Assembly (NCBI GenBank): GCA_040954595.2
Contig: CM082592.2
Location: 1,488,001-1,552,000, forward strand
Source of the DNA: Balanoglossus misakiensis
Lineage: Eukaryota > Hemichordata
Direction: 5' to 3'
DNA length: 64,000 nucleotides
In this document: in pieces, positions 1-10,410 of the stretch
How positions within the stretch are numbered: the first letter of the stretch is position 1
Layout: every line of letters begins with the position of its first letter
The notes under the pieces: generated by a model
The model's input: only the letters and a program-made list of their open reading frames with translations
Told to the model about the DNA's origin: nothing
Databases searched by the model: none
Position numbers and translations under genes: made by a program

Positions 1-1639
1 AATTGGCCGAATATCGTTGACAGCTATAACCAAAAAGTAAAACTATGGTTTGAATCGAGGTGTAAGATAGATCACGACTATCCTAAACAACCAAGGACAC
101 TGAGATGTTCTGTCCCTACATCATGCACGCCAAGAAGTCTGAAACGAACATGAAATACATCAACAAAGGTGTGTGTTGATAATTTATATCAGGCAGCTTA
201 GTAATAGTGGTAGTGTAACCAAAAAAATTTTCACATAGCAAATATTTACTTTTTAGTGGAATAATAAATAAATTCCTGTATTAAAAAATATTTATTTATT
301 TATTTATCAAAAAAAATATTTATTTATTTATTTATCAGTAGATGTCCTTGTCACCATTATTTTTTTTTATTTCAGGCACTATCTCCTGAAGTTCACCATG
401 ACCCCACTGAAGATGCAAAGCATACTTCAAAGAAAAGGCTAGTGTTTCCTGTCAGCGATGGTTGTGAGCCGCCACCAAAGAAACCAAAACGTGAACTGTG
501 TGACTCTATGAGAGTGTCTTATTATAAAGACACACACATTTTGTGCCAAGACGAACTGCAGACTATTGTAAATGCCATTGAAACTCATTTAGTTAATACA
601 AAACCTGAGAATGATAACATTTTGGTTTTAAGAAAATTATTATCCATTGTTTTAAAACTATTGGGAACACTACGAGAGCTCTATGATACAAAAATAGATC
701 TCCATGAATTCAACCGATTTTTATTGAGAAAATTTGCTGGATCAGATGAAGAAATTCAATTTTGGACTGGATTCTATTCATATAATGCCCTGATGTACTT
801 TTACACAACATTCATTGAACCTCATGCAGCAAATTTGAAGTATTGGGGTACAGATAACAGCAGTGAAGATAAAGCTGATAAATGTGGTCCACGAAGGCAG
901 TTACAGCCATCTGATGAATGATTTTTAACCCTTGTTAAACTAAAACAAGGCAGTGCTAATGAGGATCTAGCAGAGAGATTTGGACTGAGTGACTCCACTG
1001 TATCTCGAATTTGGCTTACTTACCTGAAACTCATGAGACAGATCCTAGAAAAATTGCCAAAGTGGTTGAGTTCCCGAAAACAAAAAAATACATGTTAGAG
1101 AGTTTCAAACAACTATATAGTGCTGTTGTGACAATTTTAGACTGTACACAGTTTGAACTAGAAAAGGCGTCAGATTTTGAAGTACAGGCTGCATTGTACT
1201 CAGACTACAAAAGTAGATGCACTGCAAAAGCATTGGTGGGATTATCTCCATCTGGGGTCCCCAACTTTATCTCAGACCTCATGGAAGGCAGTATCAGCGA
1301 CAACTCCATCACCATGAGAAGTGGTATTTTAGAAAAACTAAAAAAAGGGGATGCCATCAAGCAGACAAGGGCTGGACTAATAAAAAAAGTCTAGCACAAC
1401 ATGGCATCCGCCTAGTAACACCACACTTCTTACGAAATAAAACACAATTTGAGATTCCAGAACTCGTGGAATCAGTTTCCATCGCGAGAGTCAGAATACA
1501 CGTTGAAATATGTATTGGTAGAATAAAGCAGTGGAAAATACTCAGTCGCAGGTTATCACTCACAGAGTGGAATGCGTTAAACGACATCTGGAAAGTGTGT
1601 GCTCATTTAATTCTTTTTTGGCCCCCAATCATGGAATAA
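1..1639 (+). pseudogene. Broken ISL2EU-like transposase (THAP tail, HTH_Tnp_4, DDE_Tnp_4), 5' end outside window
   Basis: Positions 1-170 look like the end of an exon (donor AAAG|GTGTGT) and may hold the tail of a THAP DNA-binding domain. An acceptor TTTCAG at 375 opens the next exon. That exon has a basic stretch (PPPKKPKREL) and, after an in-frame TGA at 919-921, a helix-turn-helix (EDLAERFGLSDSTVSRIW) typical of HTH_Tnp_4. A frameshift near 1065 leads to the DDE_Tnp_4 core: LDCTQFELEKASDF (first Asp), then LVGLSPSGVPNFISDLMEGSISD. A second frameshift near 1345 is followed by ADKGW (second Asp) and ARVRIHVEICIGRIKQWKIL (Glu). The three acidic residues are present, but one stop and two frameshifts make the gene non-functional. 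It converges on the YqaJ gene downstream, the arrangement known for ISL2EU transposons. Family assignment is fairly firm; the THAP part is weak. Confidence 0.75.
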
Positions 1640-2379
1640 ACAAACAAATTATGAACAGAAATTCTTACCCATCTGTAATTTTTAGCAATATATAATTTGA
1701 GATCATAATTCCTGCGACGACTGAGTATTTAAGCACTGCTTTATTTACCAATAAGTCTCACCACATTGATGTAGTATTCTTGGATTTGCAAAAATGTCCA
1801 TGGAAAATCAAGTCTTTGTATTATGTCATTGACCTCTCTATGAATGTAAGGGTTAAATAAAAAGTCACTAGTGGTGCCACAACAGTGCATTTTGTACCTT
1901 GACTTAATCTTTTCTTCACTGTTGTCATACTAGCAGCAGTAACCACAATAAGAAACAAATAAGAAATGTTATGATTTTTCATCCTTATTCATTTAATCAT
2001 ACTAAGACAGTACATGTAATTCAGCTGACATGCAAAACTTTTATTTCTATTCAAAATAAATAACAATATACATACTTACAAATCTGTCTCTGCATTTTTA
2101 ATTTTGTGTATGTTTCAAGTTCATTTCCCCCAACTGTCCTTGGTAGAGCATAATCATGTTAAGTCGTGTCAGAAATACATGTATTGTGAGGTTCAATCCA
2201 ACCTACCTACCCTAAAAAAGCGAGAAATTGAACATTGAAAGTTGTACAGATTTGTTTGTTTTAGCCATGGGCCCCACTGGCTTGTGGGTAATGAGTCAGT
2301 GATTATACAGAAGTGAGCAGTCTTGGGACCCATGGCAAAAACAAACAAATCTGTACAACTTTGTATATTGAAGCCAAGT
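1640..2379. other. Spacer between the convergent transposase and nuclease genes
   Basis: AT-rich non-coding DNA between the 3' ends of the two convergent transposon genes. Apart from the foldback at 2238-2362, no gene or structured RNA is recognised. Confidence 0.6.
2238..2362. repeat. Inverted repeat at the 3' end of the YqaJ gene
   Basis: Two nearly perfect arms of about 38 bp face each other (2238-2275 and 2325-2362) around a spacer of about 49 bp. The inner arm ends carry CCATGG. The hairpin lies just past the stop codon of the minus-strand nuclease gene. It may be a small foldback insertion or a shared 3' structure for the two convergent genes. Confidence 0.8.
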
Positions 2380-3978
2380 TCACTTTTGGTTACCAAAGCG
2401 TTCTGCAATCAAAGCAGGTAGAATCCAATCCTCATGAAAATTAAGTAGTTTGCTTTGAACTGTTTTCCAGAAGTCACAGTCAAATTGAATCTTGATCCAA
2501 CTAACAGGAAAGTCAACATGGGTGAATATTACAAGATAAGCCACAGTGTAGCCAGTCATTGCCATTTCCATTTGGACTTGATAATACAATTTGTGGTGTT
2601 CCTTGACGGAGATTGAATTGTTTACGATTCTAAAAGCAAAGGATCCCTCTTTTTCTTTCTTTTCTACAGCCTCCAATGGTGTGTAGGCTCTACTAGCAGA
2701 CAGACATTTTACTTCTACTACTGCTGTCTCACCATCAATCACACCCACTCTATCAGGAGATGCTGCTAACTGACCATGTTCTTTTGAAATAAATAGTCCA
2801 CATTTTCTAAGTGAAAATGATTTTCCTGTCGCACTCAACTGCTGCTCAAACTTTGTTACTGCAATGTCTTCATGATCATTGCCATATTGAATGTGTACAG
2901 ACTTTGGTCGCTGGTAAGGTTTTCCAACTATCAAACAACGTTTAACTTTATTTATGGGATTTCCACAACCACAATATTCTTTACAATTACTTCCAGTAAT
3001 TCTACCTTTATGTGCACGCCACCACACGATATTGATTTGTTGTCCTACAGATTCTTGTTCTGTCTTAAGACAGTCTTCAGGTGACAGTTTAAGTTCTTCC
3101 AGTATAATTTCCTCTGGTGTTTTTGTATATTCTTTTTCTTCCTCTTCTTCACTTTCTTCGGATGATGTTTCTAGTATTTGGTGACGACAGGTGGGGTGAC
3201 CAATAGTGGTCAGGCCAGACTTCAATCTGTTAAGGTTAAGACTTGTTTCAATTTGATCATCAGAGATTACTTGATAATTGTTATATTGATTGTTATATTG
3301 TGATTTTGATTTTTTTCTTCCAAATACATGTTTTTTAACTTTTCTTTCACCAATTTTAGTAGGTTGAGTCTCTCTCTTCTTCTTTCTAGACGGGAGGTGC
3401 CACTTTTGGGTTGTCCAGTACATGATGCAGTTTTCTCATTGTCAATGTAATCAAGTACAGCAAACAAACTGGCAGCAACATGGTTGCATTTACCACCTTT
3501 CCCAGCAACACACCCACAGTGTCCTTTAAGAATTATCCCTGTATTGCCAAATACAATTTTGGTAATGTAAGATCTGTCTTTCATACTAGCTTGAACACAA
3601 GTCCATAGATGAAAGAAATCTCCCGTTTTATTACTTTTTATTTCCTTCACGTGACCTGAACTGTAAAAGTTATATCCCTTTTTAGTGGCTTCTCAGCAAT
3701 GGGGAGTTCATATGAACTTTCAGCTTCTGAATCAGGAGTCAGCTTCTGAATCAGGAGAAGGGAGGATGACAGCCTTCCTCTTCACAAGGTATTCATAGAC
3801 ATGAGTATAGTTCAAGTTCATTGGTACATTTCGAAGATCGCTGTTCCAGTTTGCAACTTGTGGTAAGGGAATATCCGCTGTCACTGAATCCACATAGTCT
3901 TGGACAATAGCATACGCTAAACTTCCATCAGGATCTATGACGAACTTGTCAAGACCAGCATCTTTTATATCTGTTACC
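2380..3978 (-). pseudogene. SWIM zinc finger plus YqaJ-type exonuclease of an ISL2EU-like element, frameshifted
   Basis: Reading down the minus strand from an acceptor (TTCCAG, exon from 3978), the frame gives a region with VTDIKDAGLDKFVIDPDGSL. It then hits a 19-bp tandem duplication (+ strand 3720-3757) that shifts the frame. The next segment holds a SWIM zinc finger (HCGCVAGKGGKCNHVAA). A second frameshift near 3415 leads to the YqaJ recombinase domain: WWRAHKGRITGS, then SPDRVGV and VVEVKCLSASRAY (the Asp and ExK metal-binding residues of this PD-(D/E)XK fold), then YYQVQMEMAMTGY. The stop is at 2380. YqaJ proteins of this type accompany the transposase in ISL2EU transposons. Two frameshifts mean this copy is dead. 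The domain call is strong; the exact exon structure upstream is uncertain. Confidence 0.8.
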
Positions 3979-4862
3979 CTGGAATGTTGAACAATTCAAG
4001 TGTTATTTCGTAACTAATAAATGTTCAATACAGTTAGGATACTTTATTAAAAAAATATTCTTGGAAGTCTTTTTTTTTAAGTATCAATGAATTTGACCTA
4101 CATATATGGTGAGGCAGTTCCATATATAGAATGATTTATAAATATGTTCATTTGATAATGTTGCAATGTTACTTCAAGATACATGTACATGTAGTCTGTA
4201 AACGAACACTATATATATCGCATAAAAACATTACCATACTATAAAATAACGTATAATAAATAAATATAAATAAAGAACAATTGTAAAACAGAGCTATGAC
4301 TGATTTACTTTTTAAAAAAATGAGTCAGAAGTATTATTTATAACATGATTATAAATAGATTATATTTTTACTTACTTTCAGTTTCTGACCCATAGTGAGA
4401 AGAAACCCCATTCCAGTATTGAACTATCATTTGTGTAATATATAAAACATATCTATGAACAAAAAATAAACACAAGAACAAAATGAATAATGAATATTAA
4501 CAATACAAATTATATTATAAGTTACACATGCAATATCAGAAAATGATCAGCACAAATCATAGATATAAAGGTCAGGTAGCTGATGTAAATAAAATTGATG
4601 TAGTGAGAATAACTATATGTACCTCTGATACACATCAAACATGGTTTGATGCAGCAGTTAATGTAAACCCGGGGCATAGTGGGGGTTTTGGAACTTACTA
4701 AGTAGTCTTATGAAATTTGTCAAATGCCCCCCCCCCCCTGGGGCAAGACATTCTGTGAAATCACAACCATTTGTCCTGTATCGTCGAGGTGGGGTGGGGG
4801 GTTTACACTGACTGCTACATAAATGTTTAGAGTGTGGTAGTAAGTTTATGCATACATGCAGA
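3979..4862. other. Probable intron region of the nuclease gene
   Basis: AT-rich DNA upstream of the YqaJ exon. A possible minus-strand exon end with a donor (GAAA|GTAAGTAA) lies near 4373, but its frame is not clear. A C9 run at 4729-4737 is the only other feature noted. Confidence 0.4.
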
Positions 4863-4944
4863 TAGCTCTGCGTGGCAGGGCTGTGTTGTTACGGCGAGCC
4901 TCCACCCACTCGCCGTAACAACACAGCCCTGCCACGCAGAGCTA
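4863..4944. mobile_element. 82-bp hairpin MITE, TAGCT...AGCTA, 9-bp target duplication
   Basis: Perfect 35-bp arms (4864-4898 and 4909-4943), with outermost T and A completing TAGCTCTGCG...CGCAGAGCTA, around a 10-nt loop. It is flanked on both sides by the same nine bases, ACATGCAGA (4854-4862 and 4945-4953). A hairpin between identical 9-bp flanks is a transposed miniature element, and nine bases is the usual size for Mutator-like elements. A second element with the same terminal bases and duplication length lies at 17265-17362. Confidence 0.85.
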
Positions 4945-5200
4945 ACATGCAGACAGTACTACTCTAATGTCTATGGTTTATGCATGGATGTGTATGGGAA
5001 ACCCTAGAACATGCATGGTTATGTTAGTCCATGAGTATTAACGAATGTCAAATAGTAGTATTGTTGTTGCTTATACGAAATTGAAACATCTAAATGTTAG
5101 AACTTAAAAAAATGGTCAGAGATAACGAGTCTAAACCTGTTCCAATGACATACATTGTTATCATCATGAGTGACATGCAGTGATTATAATGTCAACTTAC

Positions 5201-5249
5201 CTCCTGACCAACGCTGCCTTTGACTCGGTTTGTCCCGCAGAAAAGCCAT
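5201..5249 (-). CDS. Candidate first coding exon of the YqaJ nuclease gene
   Basis: On the minus strand an ATG at 5249 opens 16 codons (MAFLRDKPSQRQRWSG) that run directly into a strong donor, GGAG|GTAAGT. It lies upstream of, and on the same strand as, the nuclease exons. No linking exon was found with certainty, so this is a suggestion based only on the ATG-to-donor structure and position. Confidence 0.3.
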
Positions 5250-5429
5250 GGCAATGTAAATGTCTAATAAGACCAGTTGTTTGATTGTCTCCAACAACGC
5301 GCATGGGCAAAACTGCCCCCTTTACCATGTCCGGACTGAGTCTCACAAGTACGTCCGCCATTTTGGTTCAAGTAGCATCACAATATGTAGTCCAGCATGC
5401 ATTGCTTCTGAGGTTGATGACGTCATCAT

Positions 5430-7246
5430 GAATGGGGTCTATGCCCATTTAATGTGTTTTGTGTTAACCAGGCCAGAGTGGACACCCTCATGCCCATTTA
5501 ATGTGTTTTGTGTTAACCAGGCCAGAGTGGACACCCTCATGCCCATTAAATGTGTTTTGTGTTAACCAGACCAGAGTGGACACCCTCATGCCCATTATAT
5601 GTGTTTTATGAGGTCAACCTTTGCGTCAACATTAACCAGGCCTGAGTAGACACCCCCATGCCCATTAAATGTGTTTTGTGTTAACCAGGCCAGAGTGGAC
5701 ACCCTCATGCCCACTAAATGTGTTTTGTGAGGTCAACCTTTGCGTCAACATTAACCAGGCGTGAGTGGACACCCCCATACCCATTAAATGTGTTTTGTGT
5801 TAACCAGGCCAGAGTGGACACCCTCATGCCCATTAAATGTGTTTTGTGAGGTCAACCTTTGCGTCAACATTAACCAGGCCTGAGTAGACACCCCCATGCC
5901 CATTAAATGTGTTTTGTGTTAACAAGGCCAGAGTGGACACCCTCATGCCTATTAAATGTGTTTTGTGTTAACTAGGCCAGAGTGGACACCCTCATGCCCA
6001 TTAAATGTGTTTTGTGTTAACCAGACCAGAGTGGACACCCTCATGCCCATTATATGTGTTTTATGAGGTCAACCTTTGCGTCAACATTAACCAGGCCTGA
6101 GTAGACACCCTCATGCCCATTAAATGTGTTTTGTGTTAACCAGGCCAGAGTGGACACCCTCATGGCTTGCCCATTATATGTGTTTTATGAGGTCAACCTT
6201 TGCGTCAACATTAACCAGGCCTGAGTAGACACCCCCATGCCCATTAAATGTGTTTTGTGTTAACCAGGCCAGAGTGGACACCCTCATGCCCATTAAATGT
6301 GTTTTGTGAGGTCAACCTTTGCGTCAACATTAACCAGGCCTGAGTAGACACCCCCATGCCCATTAAATGTGTTTTGTGTTAACCAGGCCAGAGTGGACAC
6401 CCTCATGCCCATTAAATGTGTTTTGTGAGGTCAACCTTTGCGTCAACATTAAATGTGTTTTGTGTTAACCAGGCCAGAGTGGACACCCTCATGCCTATTA
6501 AATGTGTTTTGTGTTAACTAGGCCAGAGTGGACACCCTCATGCCCATTAAATGTGTTTTGTGTTAACCAGACCAGAGTGGACACCCTCATGCCCATTATA
6601 TGTGTTTTATGAGGTCAACCTTTGCGTCAACATTAACCAGGCCTGAGTAGACACCCTCATGCCCATTAAATGTGTTTTGTGTTAACCAGGCCAGAGTGGA
6701 CACCCTCATGGCTTGCCCATTATATGTGTTTTATGAGGTCAACCTTTGCGTCAACATTAACCAGGCCTGAGTAGACACCCCCATGCCCATTAAATGTGTT
6801 TTGTGTTAACCAGGCCAGAGTGGACACCCTCATGCCCATTAAATGTGTTTTGTGAGGTCAACCTTTGCGTCAACATTAACCAGGCCTGAGTAGACACCCC
6901 CATGCCCATTAAATGTGTTTTGTGTTAACCAGGCCAGAGTGGACACCCTCATGCCCATTAAATGTGTTTTGTGAGGTCAACCTTTGCGTCAACATTAAAT
7001 GTGTTTTGTGTTAACCAGGCCAGAGTGGACACCCTCATGCCCATTAAATGTGTTTTGTGAGGTCAACCTTTGCGTCAACATTAACCAGGCCAGAGTGGAC
7101 ACCCCCATGCCCATTAAATGTGTTTTGTGTTACCAGGCCAGAGTGGACACCCTCATGCCCATTAAATGTGTTTTATGTTAACAAGGCCAAAGTGGACACC
7201 CCCATGCCCATTAAATGTGTTTTGTGAGGTCAACCTTTGCGTCAAC
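5430..7246. repeat. Satellite of alternating 49-bp and 70-bp units
   Basis: Head-to-tail array. The short unit (about 49 bp) contains AACCAGGCCAGAGTGGACAC, CATGCCCATTAAATGTG and TTTTGTGTT. The long unit (about 70 bp) replaces the last part with GAGGTCAACCTTTGCGTCAA. Unit variants recur at a fixed 546-bp offset: CATGCCTATT at 5944 and 6490, and CATGGCTTGC at 6161 and 6707. This indicates a higher-order period. The array resumes at 12715, so the LTR element between is an insertion. Open frames here are by-products of the repeat. Confidence 0.95.
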
Positions 7247-7414
7247 TAAATAAGAACACGATTCTATTTGTTTGATCACTTTATGTGACAATAATAACCA
7301 AACAAGTACAGAGCAAGTACTTTTGAAATGTGAGAGAGTGTCTCACAATGCAACATGGTCGCGCATGCGCATCAACATAAGGATCGTCTATCTGCTATGA
7401 CGTAATGTTCTCTA
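7247..7414 (-). repeat. 3' LTR of the Mag-like element
   Basis: Same 168 bp as the copy at 12547-12714, with only a few substitutions. On the minus strand it begins TAGAGAACATTACG and ends CTTATTTA, so the usual TG...CA ends are missing. Confidence 0.9.
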
Positions 7415-7424
7415 TCTCCCTCCG
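7415..7424 (-). promoter_or_regulatory. Polypurine tract before the 3' LTR
   Basis: On the minus strand the bases just before the LTR are CGGAGGGAGA, an almost pure purine run in the place where plus-strand DNA synthesis is primed in LTR retrotransposons. Confidence 0.6.
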
Positions 7425-7559
7425 AGTCTTTTTTATGCTCATGAATAAAGGCTGAAAAATGTTAAATTTGTGCAAGTGAAAAAACTTCAATGGAACAAAT
7501 AGGATGATAATCCTGTGTGCACGAACAAATGTCAAAGTAACAATATAACAGTCTGATGA

Positions 7560-10410
7560 CTATCCCATGGAGTAGTCCTTTTGCCATGTAGGCGCGTTGG
7601 TTGATCTTGTGGACCGACGTAGACCCGTTGCTATGGATGGGGGTGTTGTGTAGGGTATTGGCGGAGTATCAGCTCGCGAGGTCTCGGGGGCTGTAGTAGG
7701 CGTCTGATGAAATATGCGCCGTTGCGTAATTCTGCCAAGTGTTGCCGGTGTGACTGGACTTGGTGGTGCCATGTGATGAGGTGTTTTCACCGGTGTGGTC
7801 ACTGGGGGTGGTTCAAACCCTAAGGGTGTTGCGGGGTCACTGTTGACATCGGTCGTTGGTGGTGTTATGATGGGTGTTGGTATGGCGATGCGTGTAGCCA
7901 TGTCGTCATAGATTGATCTTGGTGGTGGTTCTTCCTTGCGAACAGGGTTGAATTTGCGCAGAAATTTCCTGTTTCGGAGTGTAACTCGGCCCGAGCCATC
8001 AATCTTGATGACGTATTGGTCATGTTGGCGTACTTCCACAATACTGCCCGTCTTGTCCCATTTGTTAGGATGGGCTACTGTCTGGTTCTGCACGCGGACT
8101 AAGTCCCCAACCGCCAGGGGTGGAAGTCGTTTGGTGTGCTCTGTCAATTTGTCTGCCATGCGGACGTGGCGTTTCCGTAGGGCCTCTTCCCTTGCTTTCA
8201 GCGTTTCCCGCCATGTCTCGTGTGGTCTGTATTTCCCTGGGACAACCAGGATGAAGTCGCGTATTGGGTGGCCTAAGACACACATTGCCGGGGAGATCTT
8301 CGTGACAGGGTCAGGTGTGTTACGATATTGTAGTATCGCTCTCTGTACGGCGTCAGTGTCAAGTTCTCCCTTCGGGCCGGTGTTGTTGGTGATGAGTCGT
8401 TTCATCGTCTTCACACCAATTTCTGCGCGGCAATTGCTGTGGGGGAATGCCACAGATGGGAGGCAGTGGTGTACGCCCCATCTGTGTAGGAATGCCCTGG
8501 TCTCGGAGGAGGTGAATTCTGGTCCCCCGTCCGATGTGAGTTCTTCTGGAGTTCCGTATGTCACGAAAGCACGGCGTAGGTGGTTTATGAGGCCAGTGGC
8601 GCCACCTGTTGACTGTGATATGATTGGCCAGTTTGAGTATCGGTCTACTGTTACGAGGTAATGTACGCCTCTGTGTGTGAAGAAGTCCGAGCAAACTGCC
8701 TGAAAAGGGTAGACAACTGGGACAGGTGGTGTAGGCGGTGCCCCGGGCTGTGATGGTGCCATTCGGTGACAGTGTTCGCAATTTTCTCGAGTGGTCTTGA
8801 TGTCAGTCGACATGCCTGGCCAGAACACCGAGGATTCTGCGCGAGCAGTCATCATTGATATGCCCTGATGGGCCGCGTGTAGGGCGTTTAACACCTCATC
8901 GTGGAGGGAGGGTGGTATGACCACTCTGTCTTTGTATAAAATCACCCCGTCTGTCGATGTGATGTGTTCGCGGTGTTGGTGAAAGTCACGAATTGTCTTT
9001 GGCATCTCAAATTTCGAGTCGGGTATGCAATCCGTTGCCATTTCCTCTAATATGTGCATATCGTTGTCGCTGCACGTGGCCTCTCTGACGCGGTCCCAGG
9101 TGACTGATCGCAGTGATTTGAGGCCTGCGGCACACCATGCTATGTCGCTCTCTACATTGTTGTGTTCATCCTCTGGTTCTGAACGCCGTAGGAGAGATAG
9201 TATTTCGGTGTGTGTGTTGGGATGACTCACTATGGTAGCATTGTCGTCCGGAAGTTTCGTGAGTGATGGCTGCGTGGTGCTGACCGGCCTCCGTGACATG
9301 GCATCTGCCGCCTTGTTTTTCATACCTGGTATGTGTACGATCCGGAAGCGGTAACGCAGGGTCTTCTCCTTGAGGTTTCTGAGGCGGGGGTTGGGTATTT
9401 CGTCCAGAGACCTGTCTGCTAGGAGTTTCAGTAGCGGTTTGTGGTCTACCGCTACGATTAAGTTCTCGCAGCCCAGTACAAAGTAGCGTGCCTTGTCCAA
9501 GGCGTCTGCGACAGCGAGAGCCTCCCCTTCTATGGGCGCGTATTTGGATTCTGCTGCATGTGTGAATCTGCTGCCGACGAGGGTTATTTTCCATCCATCT
9601 CTGCAGCAGAATGGCCTGACTGGCCTGCATGAGCAGTGTTTCTGTAGTAGCCAGAATCTAATGCCGTCCTTTGACCAGTCTGTGGCTATGCATGTTGGCT
9701 TCGTTTTGTCGAAGATGCGGACACCATGCTCTATTTCTTGGACAATTACCTCTTTTGCTTCCCGGAATATGTCTTCTAATTCCTGGGACCACTCAACACG
9801 AACACCGCTTTTCAGAAGTTTCCGGAATGGCTGCATGCGTTTCGTCATACTGAAGGCGTAAGCCACTTGGTTGACCAACCCGAACCATGATCTGATGTCA
9901 GTTATATTGCGTGGTCGTGGGAAATTGTGGATGGCCTCCAGGTAGCGGCTGCATGGTCGCACGTCAGTCATGGTAATCGTGAAGCCTGCAAAGTCCACTG
10001 TGGGTGCGCTGAAAACAAATTTCTCGGGGTTGAGGACAATTCCGTTCCGACCGCATATGTCCAGCCATTCGACTGCTTGGAAGTAGCTTTTTTCGATTGT
10101 GTCTGACCATAGTAGTGTGTCGTCCACGCACTTAATCTTGTTGCCGATGTCCGCCACTAACTCGACATATCGCCGTGAGTAGCCGTCTCCCGAGGCCATG
10201 TACCCATGGGGTTATGAAGGTTGTTTTGTGACGGTCATCTTCGTGTAGTGGGACACTGTGGTAACCGTTCCATGCATCGAAGATTGTTTTGCGCTTCCCG
10301 TTAGGAACACGTCTTGCTTGGTGGAACGGGGATTGTGTGTGGTGGGTTTCGCGAAATGCATGCTTGTTTAAAGCTTGGAAGTCGACGGTGCGTCTCGGTT
10401 TGCCATTCTT
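7560..10410 (-). pseudogene. Retrotransposon pol: reverse transcriptase, RNase H, integrase (broken)
   Basis: Continues the reading frame of the gag-protease gene after an in-frame TAA at about 10408-10410. A second break near 10205-10215 combines a short deletion in the reverse transcriptase with a frame change. The rest is open: reverse transcriptase active site CVDDTLLW; RNase H with CIATDWSKDG, PIEGEALAVADA and AVDHKPLL; an integrase zinc region ending CEHC; integrase core residues in VCSDFF, TSDGGPEF and HSNCRAEIGVKT (D, D, E); then a proline/threonine-rich tail and a stop at 7560. The large 3' open frame starts at an internal ATG at 10199 that is not a natural start. Known function: copying the element's RNA and inserting the DNA. 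This copy cannot make full-length Pol. Confidence 0.92.

Noticed and set aside
5430-7246. CRISPR-like regular repeats
   Set aside because: Units are directly adjacent without unique spacers, and the setting is an animal genome with introns; this is satellite DNA.
7936-9861. Open frames of up to 241 codons on the + strand
   Set aside because: They lie opposite the conserved integrase and RNase H motifs of pol and have no domain of their own.
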